Source: Idiomarina loihiensis
GTDB lineage: Bacteria > Pseudomonadota > Gammaproteobacteria > Enterobacterales > Alteromonadaceae
Assembly: GCF_024584785.1 (NCBI RefSeq)
Contig: NZ_CP074112.1
Location: forward strand, 1,550,001 to 1,614,000
DNA length: 64,000 nucleotides
Direction of reading: 5' to 3'
Below are positions 16,460 to 24,095 of this stretch, piece by piece. How positions within the stretch are numbered: the first letter of the stretch is position 1; every line of letters begins with the position of its first letter. The notes below the pieces were generated by a model. That model had not been told where the DNA came from and did not search any database. It saw nothing but the letters and a program-made list of their open reading frames with translations. The translations under genes were made by a program, and so were the position numbers.

Positions 16460-18657
16460 GCCAAGCCCTGCCTAAAGCCGTTTCAATCAAAGAGCTAACT
16501 GAGATAACAGGCATCTCGAAAACTTCAGTTCTTCGCAGAAAGTCTGAGGGGAAGTGGGTTGAAGCAGGACAGATAAAGAATCACTCAAAACCATGCCGCC
16601 CGGCGACCAAGTATTTAGTTAAGTCGCTACCAGGCGATATTCAGCAGCTGGTGGAAGCTCACTACAAAAAGCAACGCATCGCTGAAGAGTGGGATAAAAA
16701 GCCAGCTCGCCGCGATCTCACCAACAAAGACCGCCTGCGTGGTCAGGCGCGCCATGAAATTCTCGTTGCGGCCGCCAGTTATCAAGAAGAGCACGGCAGC
16801 GGGCGTAAGACGTTAGAGGCCTTTTGTAACCTCTACAACAATGACCAGGTGAAACTATCAACCAAGGCTGTTCAGGCAGCGGTGAAAAAGGTTTCCATTA
16901 ACCGAATTTACCGTTGGCGCAACACCCTCGAAACGAAGGGGCCGGAAGCGCTGTGCGGAGCCTACTATAAAGCGACTTACGAAAACATCATTGACCGTCA
17001 GCAATCAATGGCTGATTGGCTTGGATCATACGTTTATCGTTGGCCGCATATAGCCACACAGTATAAAGCCAGGGCTATTCTTGATGATTTAAAAACCGAG
17101 AATGCATCAGGCAAGCACGGCTGGCAGTTGCCATCGGCAACCACCTTGCGCCGCTGGCTGCGTAACTACATTGCTGAGCAGGAAATGAAGCTGTTGTATT
17201 CAACGGACATCGACCGTTACAACAGTGCAGAGCGCCCTAATTTCGCAACGCATTGGCCGGGCAACCAGCCGAATGACGTCTGGGAGCTGGATGGAACGCC
17301 AGCGGACATCATGTGTACCGATGGCCGTTTCAAGATCACCGCTGGCATTGATGTGTACACTCGCCGTGCACGCTGCTTGTTGGTGCCGCGCCAAACCTCA
17401 CACGAGAACCTTGTGTTGGTTCGCAAGATGATCACTGATTTTGGCATGCCAAATGAGCGCTCGGTTATCAAAACTGATAACGGTAGCGATTACGTGTCCA
17501 TTCGTATCACCACGACTTTCCACCGGTTAGGCTTGTTGCAGGTTCGTTCAGCCCCGTACTCGGGTTGGGAGAAGCCCTATATTGAACGGTTCTTCAAAAC
17601 TATGTCGCGCGACTTATTTGAGCGGATGCCTGGCTATATCGGCCACAACGTTGCCGACCGCAAGAAAATTGAAAATCAAGTTGCCTTTGATAAGCGCTTG
17701 GCCGCCAAAAACAATGAAGATTTAGAGCATCAGATTTTTCGCGTGAAACTGACACGCGAGGAAGCTCAGGCACACATTGATGCATGGTTAGCCAATGTAT
17801 ATGAACACACCGCCCACGATGGTCTTAACGGCAAAACGCCTGCCCAAGCTTATGCTGAGTCGCGTTATCAACCGAGTAAGCCAAACGCGTTAGCGCTTGC
17901 GCTTCTCATGAATGATACCGGCATGGCGGTGGTGAAAGCAGGTCGAGTGCGTCGCAATAACATCATTTATACCGCGCCAGAGTTCATGCAAATGCGCGGT
18001 GCCAACGTTGAGTTGTTTATTGACCCTGAAAACCCAAACCACGCTTACGCGATAGATACGCGATATGGCTACGAAAATGCCGAGGTTATTCGCATCACTA
18101 ATATTGAGGAAGTGCATCGCGAGGGCTTAGTTCCTGCGCTATCTCGGGCGCGAAAAGAGCTGCATAAACAGCTACGTGAGAACGACCGCAAAATGAAACA
18201 GAAAGCAAAAGAGTTCGGTTTCGATACGCTGTATCAGCGCCGCATTGAAGTAGCAGCGGCTATGCGCGAAGGCGTTGTGGAGTTTGAGCGTAAGGCCGTG
18301 AAACACGAAAACGATTTGTTCAACGCCGCCGAAAAAGCGTTGCAGTTTGGTTCGTCAAATGCCATTGCACCAACCCCGCAGGCGCGCGACATGCGTGATG
18401 TGATTGACGAATTGGACCGCGAAAAAGCCGCAATTGAAGCTGCTGAAAAACCAATTAAAGAAGCTCGCCGCCGCATCATTCGTAGCGAGCAGGACATTAT
18501 TCAGGCGTTAGTTGCGAAAGAGCTAGATGAGCAACTGACTGATGAAGAAAAGCGCCGTATTGCGAAGTACGAACTCGATGACTGGGGGCGTTTGCAAGTG
18601 AAGGTATGGCGTGAAGAAGCAATCTACGAGCGTACTAAGCGAGCGAAGAACGACTAG
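16456..18657 (+). CDS. MuA-like DDE transposase
   Basis: The 733-residue protein starts at the ATG at 16456, with AAGGAG 7 nt upstream. An N-terminal helix-turn-helix region (residues about 8-75) resembles the Mu end- and enhancer-binding domain. The catalytic core has Asp279 (VWELDGTPAD), Asp341 (IKTDNGSDY) and Glu377 (KPYIERFF), giving D-35-E spacing. A C-terminal Mu_C-like beta barrel follows (residues about 490-560), then a highly charged helical tail that probably contacts the MuB-like ATPase. It cuts and joins prophage ends and yields 5-bp duplications, as seen here. Confidence 0.95.
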   Translation: MSQALPKAVSIKELTEITGISKTSVLRRKSEGKWVEAGQIKNHSKPCRPATKYLVKSLPGDIQQLVEAHYKKQRIAEEWDKKPARRDLTNKDRLRGQARHEILVAAASYQEEHGSGRKTLEAFCNLYNNDQVKLSTKAVQAAVKKVSINRIYRWRNTLETKGPEALCGAYYKATYENIIDRQQSMADWLGSYVYRWPHIATQYKARAILDDLKTENASGKHGWQLPSATTLRRWLRNYIAEQEMKLLYSTDIDRYNSAERPNFATHWPGNQPNDVWELDGTPADIMCTDGRFKITAGIDVYTRRARCLLVPRQTSHENLVLVRKMITDFGMPNERSVIKTDNGSDYVSIRITTTFHRLGLLQVRSAPYSGWEKPYIERFFKTMSRDLFERMPGYIGHNVADRKKIENQVAFDKRLAAKNNEDLEHQIFRVKLTREEAQAHIDAWLANVYEHTAHDGLNGKTPAQAYAESRYQPSKPNALALALLMNDTGMAVVKAGRVRRNNIIYTAPEFMQMRGANVELFIDPENPNHAYAIDTRYGYENAEVIRITNIEEVHREGLVPALSRARKELHKQLRENDRKMKQKAKEFGFDTLYQRRIEVAAAMREGVVEFERKAVKHENDLFNAAEKALQFGSSNAIAPTPQARDMRDVIDELDREKAAIEAAEKPIKEARRRIIRSEQDIIQALVAKELDEQLTDEEKRRIAKYELDDWGRLQVKVWREEAIYERTKRAKND

Positions 18658-18696
18658 TACGCCCGTAAATCACCACCCTCTTAAGGAGAGTAAATT

Positions 18697-19407
18697 ATGA
18701 AACACAAAGTAGTTCAAGTCAAAAATGTAACGCGCTCATTGAGCTTGTTACGCAATTTAAACAGCCGCAGCGAGATCATTCCAGGGCTAGGCCTCATTCA
18801 TGGCCCTAGCGGTTTCGGCAAAACCACAACCGTTGTTTGGATGTTTAACCAAGCGCGCAGCGTGTACGTACGTTGCTACGCAACCGACACTCCCAGCTCA
18901 TTTTTAGGTCGTGTCTTAGAGGAAATGGGTGAGGTACCACGTCCACCGCTTTCAAATATGGTGCGCCAGGTGATTGACCGCATGGTGATTGACCACTGCT
19001 CGCTGTTCATTGATGAAGCAGACCATATTGTGATGAACACCCGCATTATGGAGACCATCCGCGATATCTATGACAGCGCCGAACAGCCGATTGTGTTGAT
19101 TGGCATGGAGCAGATTGCCCGCCGTATTAGCCACCGTAAACAGATGTTTAACCGCATTTCAGAATGGGTTGAATTTGAGCCGTGCGACTTAGATGACATG
19201 CAAAAGTTGGTGGCCGAGTTATTTGAAGAGCGGGTCACAGTAGAAGAAGACTTATTAAGTTATATCCGCAAGGAATCGGGCGGCGAAATGCGCCAGATTT
19301 TGGTTGCGCTGGAGAAGATTGAGCGTATGGCGCTTGCCAGTCAACTTGATTCAGTTTCACGCGCTGATTGGGGTCGAGAGCCGCTGTTCTTATTGCAGCG
19401 ACGTTAA
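18697..19407 (+). CDS. MuB-like target-DNA ATPase
   Basis: This 236-residue AAA ATPase has a Walker A HGPSGFGKTT near residue 35 and a Walker B LFIDEADH near residue 108. The layout matches ExeA-like MuB proteins of transposable phages. It follows the transposase by 39 nt with a GGAG ribosome site. MuB selects target DNA, delivers it to the transposase and provides target immunity. It lacks the N-terminal helix-turn-helix present in Mu MuB, a shorter form common in B3/D3112-type phages. Confidence 0.88.
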   Translation: MKHKVVQVKNVTRSLSLLRNLNSRSEIIPGLGLIHGPSGFGKTTTVVWMFNQARSVYVRCYATDTPSSFLGRVLEEMGEVPRPPLSNMVRQVIDRMVIDHCSLFIDEADHIVMNTRIMETIRDIYDSAEQPIVLIGMEQIARRISHRKQMFNRISEWVEFEPCDLDDMQKLVAELFEERVTVEEDLLSYIRKESGGEMRQILVALEKIERMALASQLDSVSRADWGREPLFLLQRR

Positions 19408-19443
19408 TACCGACCTGTGCGCTAAAACTATAAGGATAAATCC

Positions 19444-19983
19444 ATGAACCAGAACAAACTTTCAATTAAAACCGAAGCCCAGCTCGTCACGATGCGCAAG
19501 CTGGGGCGGTTCACGCGTGAAGATGTGATGCGTAAATTGGACGTTACTCTACAACACGCCCAAACCATGGTGAATCGCTTGCGTCGCCGTGGCCTTGTCA
19601 CCGAAGTGGGAACCACGCTTACACGTAAAAAGAACGCCTGCAAGGTGTTCATGGTTTGCGATAAGCCATACCTGGTTAAGCTGCCATCTCGCCAAAAGAT
19701 TTGGAACACCATGCGCATTACCCGTTCATTCAGTAAGCCCGAGGTTTGTGCGGCCGCTGAGGTGTCAATGGGTGTTGCCAGCCGCTATATCAACGAGCTC
19801 ATTCGTTGGGGTTATGTGCGCAAAGTGAGTCATGGCCGCCCTGGTGAAGTTGGCGGCTATGCACGCTACCGCCTGATCCGCGACACGGGCCCCGAATACC
19901 CCCGCTGTTCACCCATGTCGTGCTCTGACCCCAACAACAACGACGTTCGCCGCATTAAGGAGGACGAGTTATGCCGTGGATAG
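19444..19983 (+). CDS. Early phage protein with winged-helix segments, function unknown
   Basis: The 179-residue basic protein reads as two winged-helix-like halves: FTREDVMRKLDVTLQHAQTM with VNRLRRRGLV, and FSKPEVCAAAEVSMGVASRY with INELIRWGYVRKV. The tail has two Cys and is polar. This suggests DNA binding within the early operon. I do not recognise a named family. It follows the ATPase gene by 36 nt and overlaps the next gene by 13 nt. Confidence 0.7.
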   Translation: MNQNKLSIKTEAQLVTMRKLGRFTREDVMRKLDVTLQHAQTMVNRLRRRGLVTEVGTTLTRKKNACKVFMVCDKPYLVKLPSRQKIWNTMRITRSFSKPEVCAAAEVSMGVASRYINELIRWGYVRKVSHGRPGEVGGYARYRLIRDTGPEYPRCSPMSCSDPNNNDVRRIKEDELCRG

Positions 19984-20498
19984 AAGCTTTAAAACGCGAA
20001 GTTGAGCGGCACGGTCTAGGGCCTGTCGCCGATGTCATGGGCGTATCGCGTGGCGCTGTCAGCCAGCTGGTTAACAATAAGTACCCAGGCAATTTGGACA
20101 GCATGAAAAAGCGCGTTGAAGGGGCGTTTTTCAACCGCACTGTGCTTTGCCCCGTTGCTGGGGAAATACCGGCGCAGCAATGCTTTACCAATCAGCGCAA
20201 GAAACCCGGCTCCAACCCAATGAATCTGCGTTTTTTTAAAGCCTGCCGCAGTGGGTGTGAGCACTCTCAGCAAAAGCCACAGTTTAGTGGTGAGTTGATT
20301 GAATCACAGTACCTGGAGGAGCCTCGCGCGACTCAAATAAAGCGTGAAGATATTGGCCGCGCATTAGAGCTTTTACGCCGTGAGGCGGAGCTAAAGGCCG
20401 GTAACGACACTGAACAGCAGCAGCTTGCATACATTGATTTGTTAGAGAAGAAGGTGCGCGAGCTTTCCGACAAACTTAACCACTACCAGGGTAACTAA
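19971..20498 (+). CDS. Phage protein with N-terminal HTH and C-terminal coiled coil
   Basis: Residues 1-45 form a helix-turn-helix (LGPVADVMGVSRGAVSQLVN). A middle section has four Cys (CPVAGEIPAQQC, CRSGCEH), possibly a metal site. The last 60 residues are charged and helical (LLRREAELKAG, LEKKVRELSDKLNHY), likely a coiled coil. It overlaps the upstream gene by 13 nt. Regulation or DNA metabolism in the early phase is plausible, but no function is established. Confidence 0.7.
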   Translation: MPWIEALKREVERHGLGPVADVMGVSRGAVSQLVNNKYPGNLDSMKKRVEGAFFNRTVLCPVAGEIPAQQCFTNQRKKPGSNPMNLRFFKACRSGCEHSQQKPQFSGELIESQYLEEPRATQIKREDIGRALELLRREAELKAGNDTEQQQLAYIDLLEKKVRELSDKLNHYQGN

Positions 20499-20499
20499 C

Positions 20500-20775
20500 A
20501 TGAACTTACAACAGAAAAAATGGCAAGCCGCTTGCACTGCTGTTGAGCAGCTTCAAGCATTAGATATCACCGTGTGCAATGTGTATATGGCAACCAAGTC
20601 GCCTGTTATCACCATTGAGCCACATCCCAACTTGCCGCTAACCGCTCCGTTTACTGAAATTGCTGTTCGCCAAGCCGCCGGCGATTTGGTGCGCATTCGC
20701 ACTGGCATGTTTGCTGGTTGCACTGTGCGCTGGATAACTGGCAAACACATTCACGACACCCCAAAAACCCACTAA
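20500..20775 (+). CDS. Small early phage protein, unknown
   Basis: The 91-residue protein starts two bases after the previous stop, which supports it as a real operon member. It has no recognisable domain. The sequence is mixed, with a short beta-rich centre (VRIRTGMFAGCTVRWITG). Confidence 0.6.
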   Translation: MNLQQKKWQAACTAVEQLQALDITVCNVYMATKSPVITIEPHPNLPLTAPFTEIAVRQAAGDLVRIRTGMFAGCTVRWITGKHIHDTPKTH

Positions 20776-20785
20776 AGGTACCGCT

Positions 20786-21391
20786 ATGAATACAAAAGAG
20801 AACTACATGGAAGATGCAAAGGGTCGGCTTATCCCTGTCGAAAGCATCTCTCAGATTGACATGATGAAGCATGAGTTTGTCATTGAAATGGTCAAGCGCG
20901 CCGCAGAAAAAAGCGAAGAGTTGAAGACCTTTAAAATGGCCTTGTTCGGCGATTTTAGTAGCTTCATCGAATTGATTTACGAGCGCTACGGGCAAACCCT
21001 TGGCGGCAAAAAAGGCAATGTCACCGTGTACAGCTTCGACGGTGCTTACAAGCTGTCGGTTGCAGTACAAGACCGCATTACCCTTGGGCCCGAATTGCAG
21101 GTGGCTGAGAAGCTCATCAAAGAGTGCGTGCGTGACTGGTCGCAAGGTGCGCGCTCAGAGTTAAAGACGTTGGTTGAGCGGGTATTTGAAACCGACAAAG
21201 AGGGCAACATCAACATTCGTGAGGTGCTGTCGTTGCGCCGTTACGAAATTGATGATCCACGTTGGCAAGAGGCTATGCAGGCAATTAGCGATGCCATCAA
21301 TGTGGTTGGTAGCCGCGCCTACATGCGTTTCCACCGTCGCACGGAACGTGGTGGCTACGAACCTATCTCGTTAGATTTCACCAAGGTATAA
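20786..21391 (+). CDS. DUF3164 family phage protein
   Basis: The 201-residue protein resembles the DUF3164 family that is constant in Mu-like phages near gemA. Visible markers are the DAKGRLIPVESIS N-terminus, a central KKGNVTVYSFDGAYKLSVA, and the C-terminal AMQAISDAINVVGSRAYMRF. Its role is unknown. A hammerhead-ribozyme candidate begins immediately after the TAA stop codon (21389-21391), so its mRNA would end 23 nt later if the ribozyme is active. Confidence 0.8.
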   Translation: MNTKENYMEDAKGRLIPVESISQIDMMKHEFVIEMVKRAAEKSEELKTFKMALFGDFSSFIELIYERYGQTLGGKKGNVTVYSFDGAYKLSVAVQDRITLGPELQVAEKLIKECVRDWSQGARSELKTLVERVFETDKEGNINIREVLSLRRYEIDDPRWQEAMQAISDAINVVGSRAYMRFHRRTERGGYEPISLDFTKV

Positions 21392-21449
21392 AGCGAAACG
21401 CCCAACTGGGCGTCTGCTTGGCGTGGCGGCCTTGCACTGATGAGCAGCC
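21392..21449 (+). ncRNA. Hammerhead ribozyme candidate 1 (type II topology)
   Basis: The core elements occur in order. GAA is at 21395-21397. Stem III follows (ACGCCC 21398-21403 with GGGCGT 21408-21413, loop AACT), then C17 at 21414. Stem I covers 21415-21422 with 21429-21436 and contains two U-U mismatches. CTGATGA is at 21437-21443. The closing G-C pair of stem II is 21444/21394, followed by C-G 21445/21393. Cleavage is predicted between 21414 and 21415. Stem II has only two canonical pairs, so it may need the loop I GGC to pair with the GCC at 21447-21449. A second copy lies at 22441. Confidence 0.8.
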
Positions 21450-21470
21450 GATTTTACTAGGGAGAAACCA

Positions 21471-22142
21471 ATGGATTATTCAGCAGAAATTTACAAAGCA
21501 GTGCTCAAGGCCGTGCATGAGTTGGGGCCTTGCAGTTATAAGGCGATTCGCGAAACGCTCGACTTGGAAAAAGACGAATGCCGCGACGTGACTGACTATC
21601 TTATTGAGCACGATTACCTTATTAAGTTGGGTAACTTGCAAATCAAAGTTGCGGCACGCGGTGAATCCACCTTGGAGCGTATGAGTCAGGGATTGGATGT
21701 TTTTGTTAGCGAAGATGAGCCTGAGTTTCACCAGGACGAAAAAGACGACAAGCATATCGACGAGCCTACGGCCGACACCGAAAAGCAAGAGGTCAAACCC
21801 CAAAAGCCGGTACTCGGTACCGAATCATTTCTGGTGATGGGAAGCCCTTCTCGTAGTTGGGCTGAACATGAGTTAGCCCGCGCCCGCTCGGTAGTTGCTG
21901 GCGAAGATGATTCATCTAGCGGTACCAACCCAGCAGGCTTGAGCGAATCAGCCGCAGCCAAAATGAAGAGCCATTCTGGGCATGTTTATGTCGGCTTGCA
22001 CACCTGCTCACGGAAGCACCTGGAATCACTAGATACCGATGAGCTTCTGTGGCGAATCGGCGCATTTAACGCACATTTAAAAGACATTAAAGATGTCGTG
22101 AACAGCCGTGTAAACCGTGCGTTTTTCCCATTGGCCAACTGA
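21471..22142 (+). CDS. Phage protein between the two ribozyme candidates, N-terminal winged helix
   Basis: The 223-residue protein starts after AGGGAG. Residues 1-65 look like a winged helix (LGPCSYKAIRETLDLEKDEC, VTDYLIEHDYLIKLGNLQI). A very acidic, probably disordered linker follows (residues 80-115). A C-terminal part has SHSGHVYVGLHTCSRKHLES. I recognise no family beyond the helix-turn-helix. With the next gene it forms the segment that the flanking hammerheads would cut out of the early transcript. Confidence 0.65.
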   Translation: MDYSAEIYKAVLKAVHELGPCSYKAIRETLDLEKDECRDVTDYLIEHDYLIKLGNLQIKVAARGESTLERMSQGLDVFVSEDEPEFHQDEKDDKHIDEPTADTEKQEVKPQKPVLGTESFLVMGSPSRSWAEHELARARSVVAGEDDSSSGTNPAGLSESAAAKMKSHSGHVYVGLHTCSRKHLESLDTDELLWRIGAFNAHLKDIKDVVNSRVNRAFFPLAN

Positions 22143-22152
22143 GGAGTTCAAG

Positions 22153-22440
22153 ATGGAAAAGTTTACAGAAAGCCATTTAAACAGAAGTGAAGAAGCGACA
22201 TCTGCGGAACTTAATGCTGACGAAGCTAGCAAGGACATGCAAGAGCTTGAGCCGTTCCTTGCTGTTTTAGACGCTATGAGCACTCGGCACCAACGCTTGG
22301 TTGCCGTAGTTGAGCGCCACGAGAAAAATATGATTTACCTTAACCACCGGGTTTTGAGCCTTGAGCTGGCCCACGAACTCAGAAAGCCGTGGCACCAGAA
22401 GCTTTGGCGGTGGCTGGCGAAACCCGCCCCTAAGTTGTAA
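22153..22440 (+). CDS. Small phage protein, unknown
   Basis: The frame opens at 22117, but the ATG at 22153 has GAGGAG 6 nt upstream and does not overlap the previous gene, so I use it. The 95-residue product is helical: an acidic N-terminal third, a middle heptad-like stretch (AVVERHEKNMIYLNHRVLSL), and a basic C-terminus rich in Trp, Lys and Pro. The second ribozyme candidate starts right after its TAA. Confidence 0.6.
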   Translation: MEKFTESHLNRSEEATSAELNADEASKDMQELEPFLAVLDAMSTRHQRLVAVVERHEKNMIYLNHRVLSLELAHELRKPWHQKLWRWLAKPAPKL

Positions 22441-22497
22441 GCGAAACGCCCGTTTGGGCGTCTGCCTAGCGTGGTTGTTAGGCACTGATGAGCAGCC
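22441..22497 (+). ncRNA. Hammerhead ribozyme candidate 2 (type II topology)
   Basis: GAA is at 22443-22445. Stem III is ACGCCC (22446-22451) with GGGCGT (22456-22461), loop GTTT. C17 is at 22462. Stem I is fully paired over 8 bp (22463-22470 with 22477-22484). CTGATGA is at 22485-22491. Stem II again starts with G-C and C-G only. Compared with copy 1, the two U-U mismatches of stem I become C-G and U-A pairs and G-C 3 becomes A-U, so the stem is kept while the sequence changes. Cleavage is predicted between 22462 and 22463. Confidence 0.82.
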
Positions 22498-22509
22498 AAG
22501 AGGTGCACA

Positions 22510-23070
22510 ATGAACAATAAAGCCAAGCTGATTCAGCTTATCCATGTGGCGAAACGCGACATGGGCTTGGACGATGACACGTATCGCGCAACGCTGAAAG
22601 GCGTTAGCGGCAAAGTGTCGTGCAAAGATATGAGTTTAAGCGAGCTTCATCAAGTGCTGGAGAACTTCAAAAAAACAGGCTTCAAAGTACGTACAAAGAA
22701 AGCTAAAAAGCGCATGTCACCACCCTCAAGCACGCGTGTTCGAGTTGGTGAAATTAAGGTGATTCGCGCTGTATGGATTGATGCTGCCAAGGCTGGGTTG
22801 ATAGCGGACAACTCGGAAGAAGCTTTGGATAAATGGGTTTACCGGATGAGCAAGGTTCGCCACGTCGGTTGGCTAGATGGCGATCAGGCTTATCGCGTCT
22901 TAGAGGCGCTGAAGAAATGGATTGTCCGCCTAATGGCTAAATGGCTTGATGAGCATTTAGGCACAAAATACGAAGAGAATTTGAAGCAAGTTGCTGTATC
23001 TTATGACCTTATGACGGAGCGCTTTGTGTTTGGGCGCGAAGTATACAGGGAGCGTCAAAATGCAAAATGA
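22510..23070 (+). CDS. gemA: GemA-like regulatory protein (DUF1018)
   Basis: The 186-residue protein begins LIQLIHVAKRDMGLDDDTYR, the hallmark of the GemA/gp16 family of Mu-like phages, and continues with KDMSLSELHQVLENFKK and VGEIKVIRAVWIDAAKAGLI. In Mu, GemA modulates host gene expression and DNA topology-related functions. The start has AGAGG 7 nt upstream. Ribozyme candidate 2 lies in its 5' leader, so cleavage would leave this mRNA with a 5'-OH end 47 nt before the start codon. Confidence 0.88.
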   Translation: MNNKAKLIQLIHVAKRDMGLDDDTYRATLKGVSGKVSCKDMSLSELHQVLENFKKTGFKVRTKKAKKRMSPPSSTRVRVGEIKVIRAVWIDAAKAGLIADNSEEALDKWVYRMSKVRHVGWLDGDQAYRVLEALKKWIVRLMAKWLDEHLGTKYEENLKQVAVSYDLMTERFVFGREVYRERQNAK

Positions 23071-23473
23071 GTTATTTGAAGAAGATAAAAACCTTGATGA
23101 ATTATTAAGCAAGGCCGAAGATATAGAGCTTGGTACCACTGCATGGCCACAGACGCTGGCTGAGCTTGTGAGTATTTTTAAAGATGAAATGATGTCGGGT
23201 GCTGTTGCTCTTGATGAGGATAAAGCACTGAGTTTGGCCAAGCGCCTTGTTGCGCGCCAAGCGCACCATATGGGCGGACGCCAGTTTTATTTGCCACGGG
23301 ATGAGCGGTTACGCAAAGCAATACGCGATGTTGAGATTTGGCAGCGCTATAACGGCCGAAATGTCGCTGAGCTGCAACGAGAGTTCGATTTGACCGCGCA
23401 GCAAGTTTACGCCATTCTGCGCGAGCAACGTCAACTTGAGCGTGACCGCCGCCAAGCTAAATTGTTTGGATAA
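23060..23473 (+). CDS. mor: Mor-like middle-operon transcription activator
   Basis: I start this at 23060 (MQNELFEEDKN), with AGGGAG upstream, 11 nt inside the end of gemA. The 137-residue protein matches the Mor/C family. It has an acidic N-terminus, then GGRQFYLPRDERLRKAIRD, a marker of the family, and a C-terminal helix-turn-helix (NVAELQREFDLTAQQVYAIL). Mu Mor activates the middle promoter, which yields C, the late activator. No separate C gene is seen, so this protein may activate the late promoters itself. Confidence 0.88.
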   Translation: MQNELFEEDKNLDELLSKAEDIELGTTAWPQTLAELVSIFKDEMMSGAVALDEDKALSLAKRLVARQAHHMGGRQFYLPRDERLRKAIRDVEIWQRYNGRNVAELQREFDLTAQQVYAILREQRQLERDRRQAKLFG

Positions 23474-23484
23474 GGAGAAAAGGA

Positions 23485-23949
23485 ATGTCTTTAACGCGTA
23501 AGGAGTCAAACTGGGCTGTTATTGAATACCAGTTAGCAGCATTGCTGGCGATCATAATCATCCCATTAGTTATGTTTGTAAATACGATGTCGGAAACCAA
23601 GGAAGAAAGGCTGCTGGAGTCGTTTTACAATGCCGAGAAAAATGAATGCACCGACCTAATCAATAAGAGCGAAGTGAAAGCTGACTTTGATAACTTAGGA
23701 TTTCGAGAGAGAACGTTAGAGGTTAGGGAGATACAGCCAAATCGATTCGCAATTGGCGGTGAATTTTTGCTTAGAAAATGGCACGAAGACAAGACGAGAA
23801 GCTGGTTTTTTATCTGTGATATTAAATTTGATGAAGACGTTACGCGCGACCATATCGGCGAGTGGTCGTTAGTTTATGGCGCAATCTACGGACCTCGGAG
23901 AATAAACCCTGTCAGCGAATACGCTCGTAGCCCGTATTCAATAAAGTAG
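23485..23949 (+). CDS. Membrane-anchored phage protein, unknown (possible moron)
   Basis: The 154-residue protein starts after AAGGAG (23472-23477). It has one transmembrane helix at residues about 16-33 (LAALLAIIIIPLVMFV), then a soluble domain with two Cys (NECTDL, FICDI). It sits between the activator and the lysis genes and ends inside the conserved late-promoter repeat. No family is recognised. Position suggests an accessory or superinfection-related gene rather than a structural one. Confidence 0.6.
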   Translation: MSLTRKESNWAVIEYQLAALLAIIIIPLVMFVNTMSETKEERLLESFYNAEKNECTDLINKSEVKADFDNLGFRERTLEVREIQPNRFAIGGEFLLRKWHEDKTRSWFFICDIKFDEDVTRDHIGEWSLVYGAIYGPRRINPVSEYARSPYSIK

Positions 23950-23966
23950 CAAAACTCTTTAATCCC
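23943..23966 (+). promoter_or_regulatory. Candidate late promoter motif, copy 1 (before lysis genes)
   Basis: A 24-nt block containing GTAGCAAAACTCTTTAAT recurs exactly at 32243-32266. TTTAAT (23959-23964) could be a -10 box. The two positions, before the endolysin and before the protease/scaffold gene, correspond to Plys and PI of Mu. A GC-rich hairpin follows both. Confidence 0.6.
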
Positions 23967-23977
23967 CTCCTTTAAAG

Positions 23978-24002
23978 CATAGCCGCCAACATGGCGGCTA
24001 TG
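23978..24002 (+). other. Perfect hairpin after late motif 1
   Basis: CATAGCCGCC pairs with GGCGGCTATG over 10 bp around an AACAT loop. The 3' arm contains a GGCGG ribosome-site-like sequence and ends in an ATG (24000-24002) that opens a 31-codon frame. Confidence 0.6.
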
Positions 24003-24095
24003 AACATTTTAAACTCCATCAATTATCCACAGCGCACAAACCCGCCTCGCTTGTTAGCCAGGCAGGCGGGCTTTTTTTGCATGGGGGCGTTATGA
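24000..24095 (+). CDS. Possible 31-codon leader ORF before the endolysin
   Basis: ATG at 24000 opens a frame that runs through the terminator hairpin at 24041 and stops at TGA 24093-24095, overlapping the endolysin ATG (24092) in an ATGA arrangement. It starts MNILNSINYPQRTNPP. The overlap suggests translational coupling or attenuation, but chance is possible for so short a frame. Confidence 0.3.
   Translation: MNILNSINYPQRTNPPRLLARQAGFFCMGAL
24041..24078 (+). terminator. Intrinsic terminator upstream of the endolysin
   Basis: CCCGCCT and AGGCGGG form a 7-bp stem over a 16-nt loop, followed by CTTTTTTT. It can end the early/middle transcript. It lies downstream of the late motif, so late transcription must pass it. 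Confidence 0.75.

Noticed and set aside
18530..18560. CTGATGAAG near the end of the transposase gene as a third hammerhead
   Set aside because: No GAAAC with stem III and no NUH cleavage site lie in the right order, and the bases are in conserved coding sequence.
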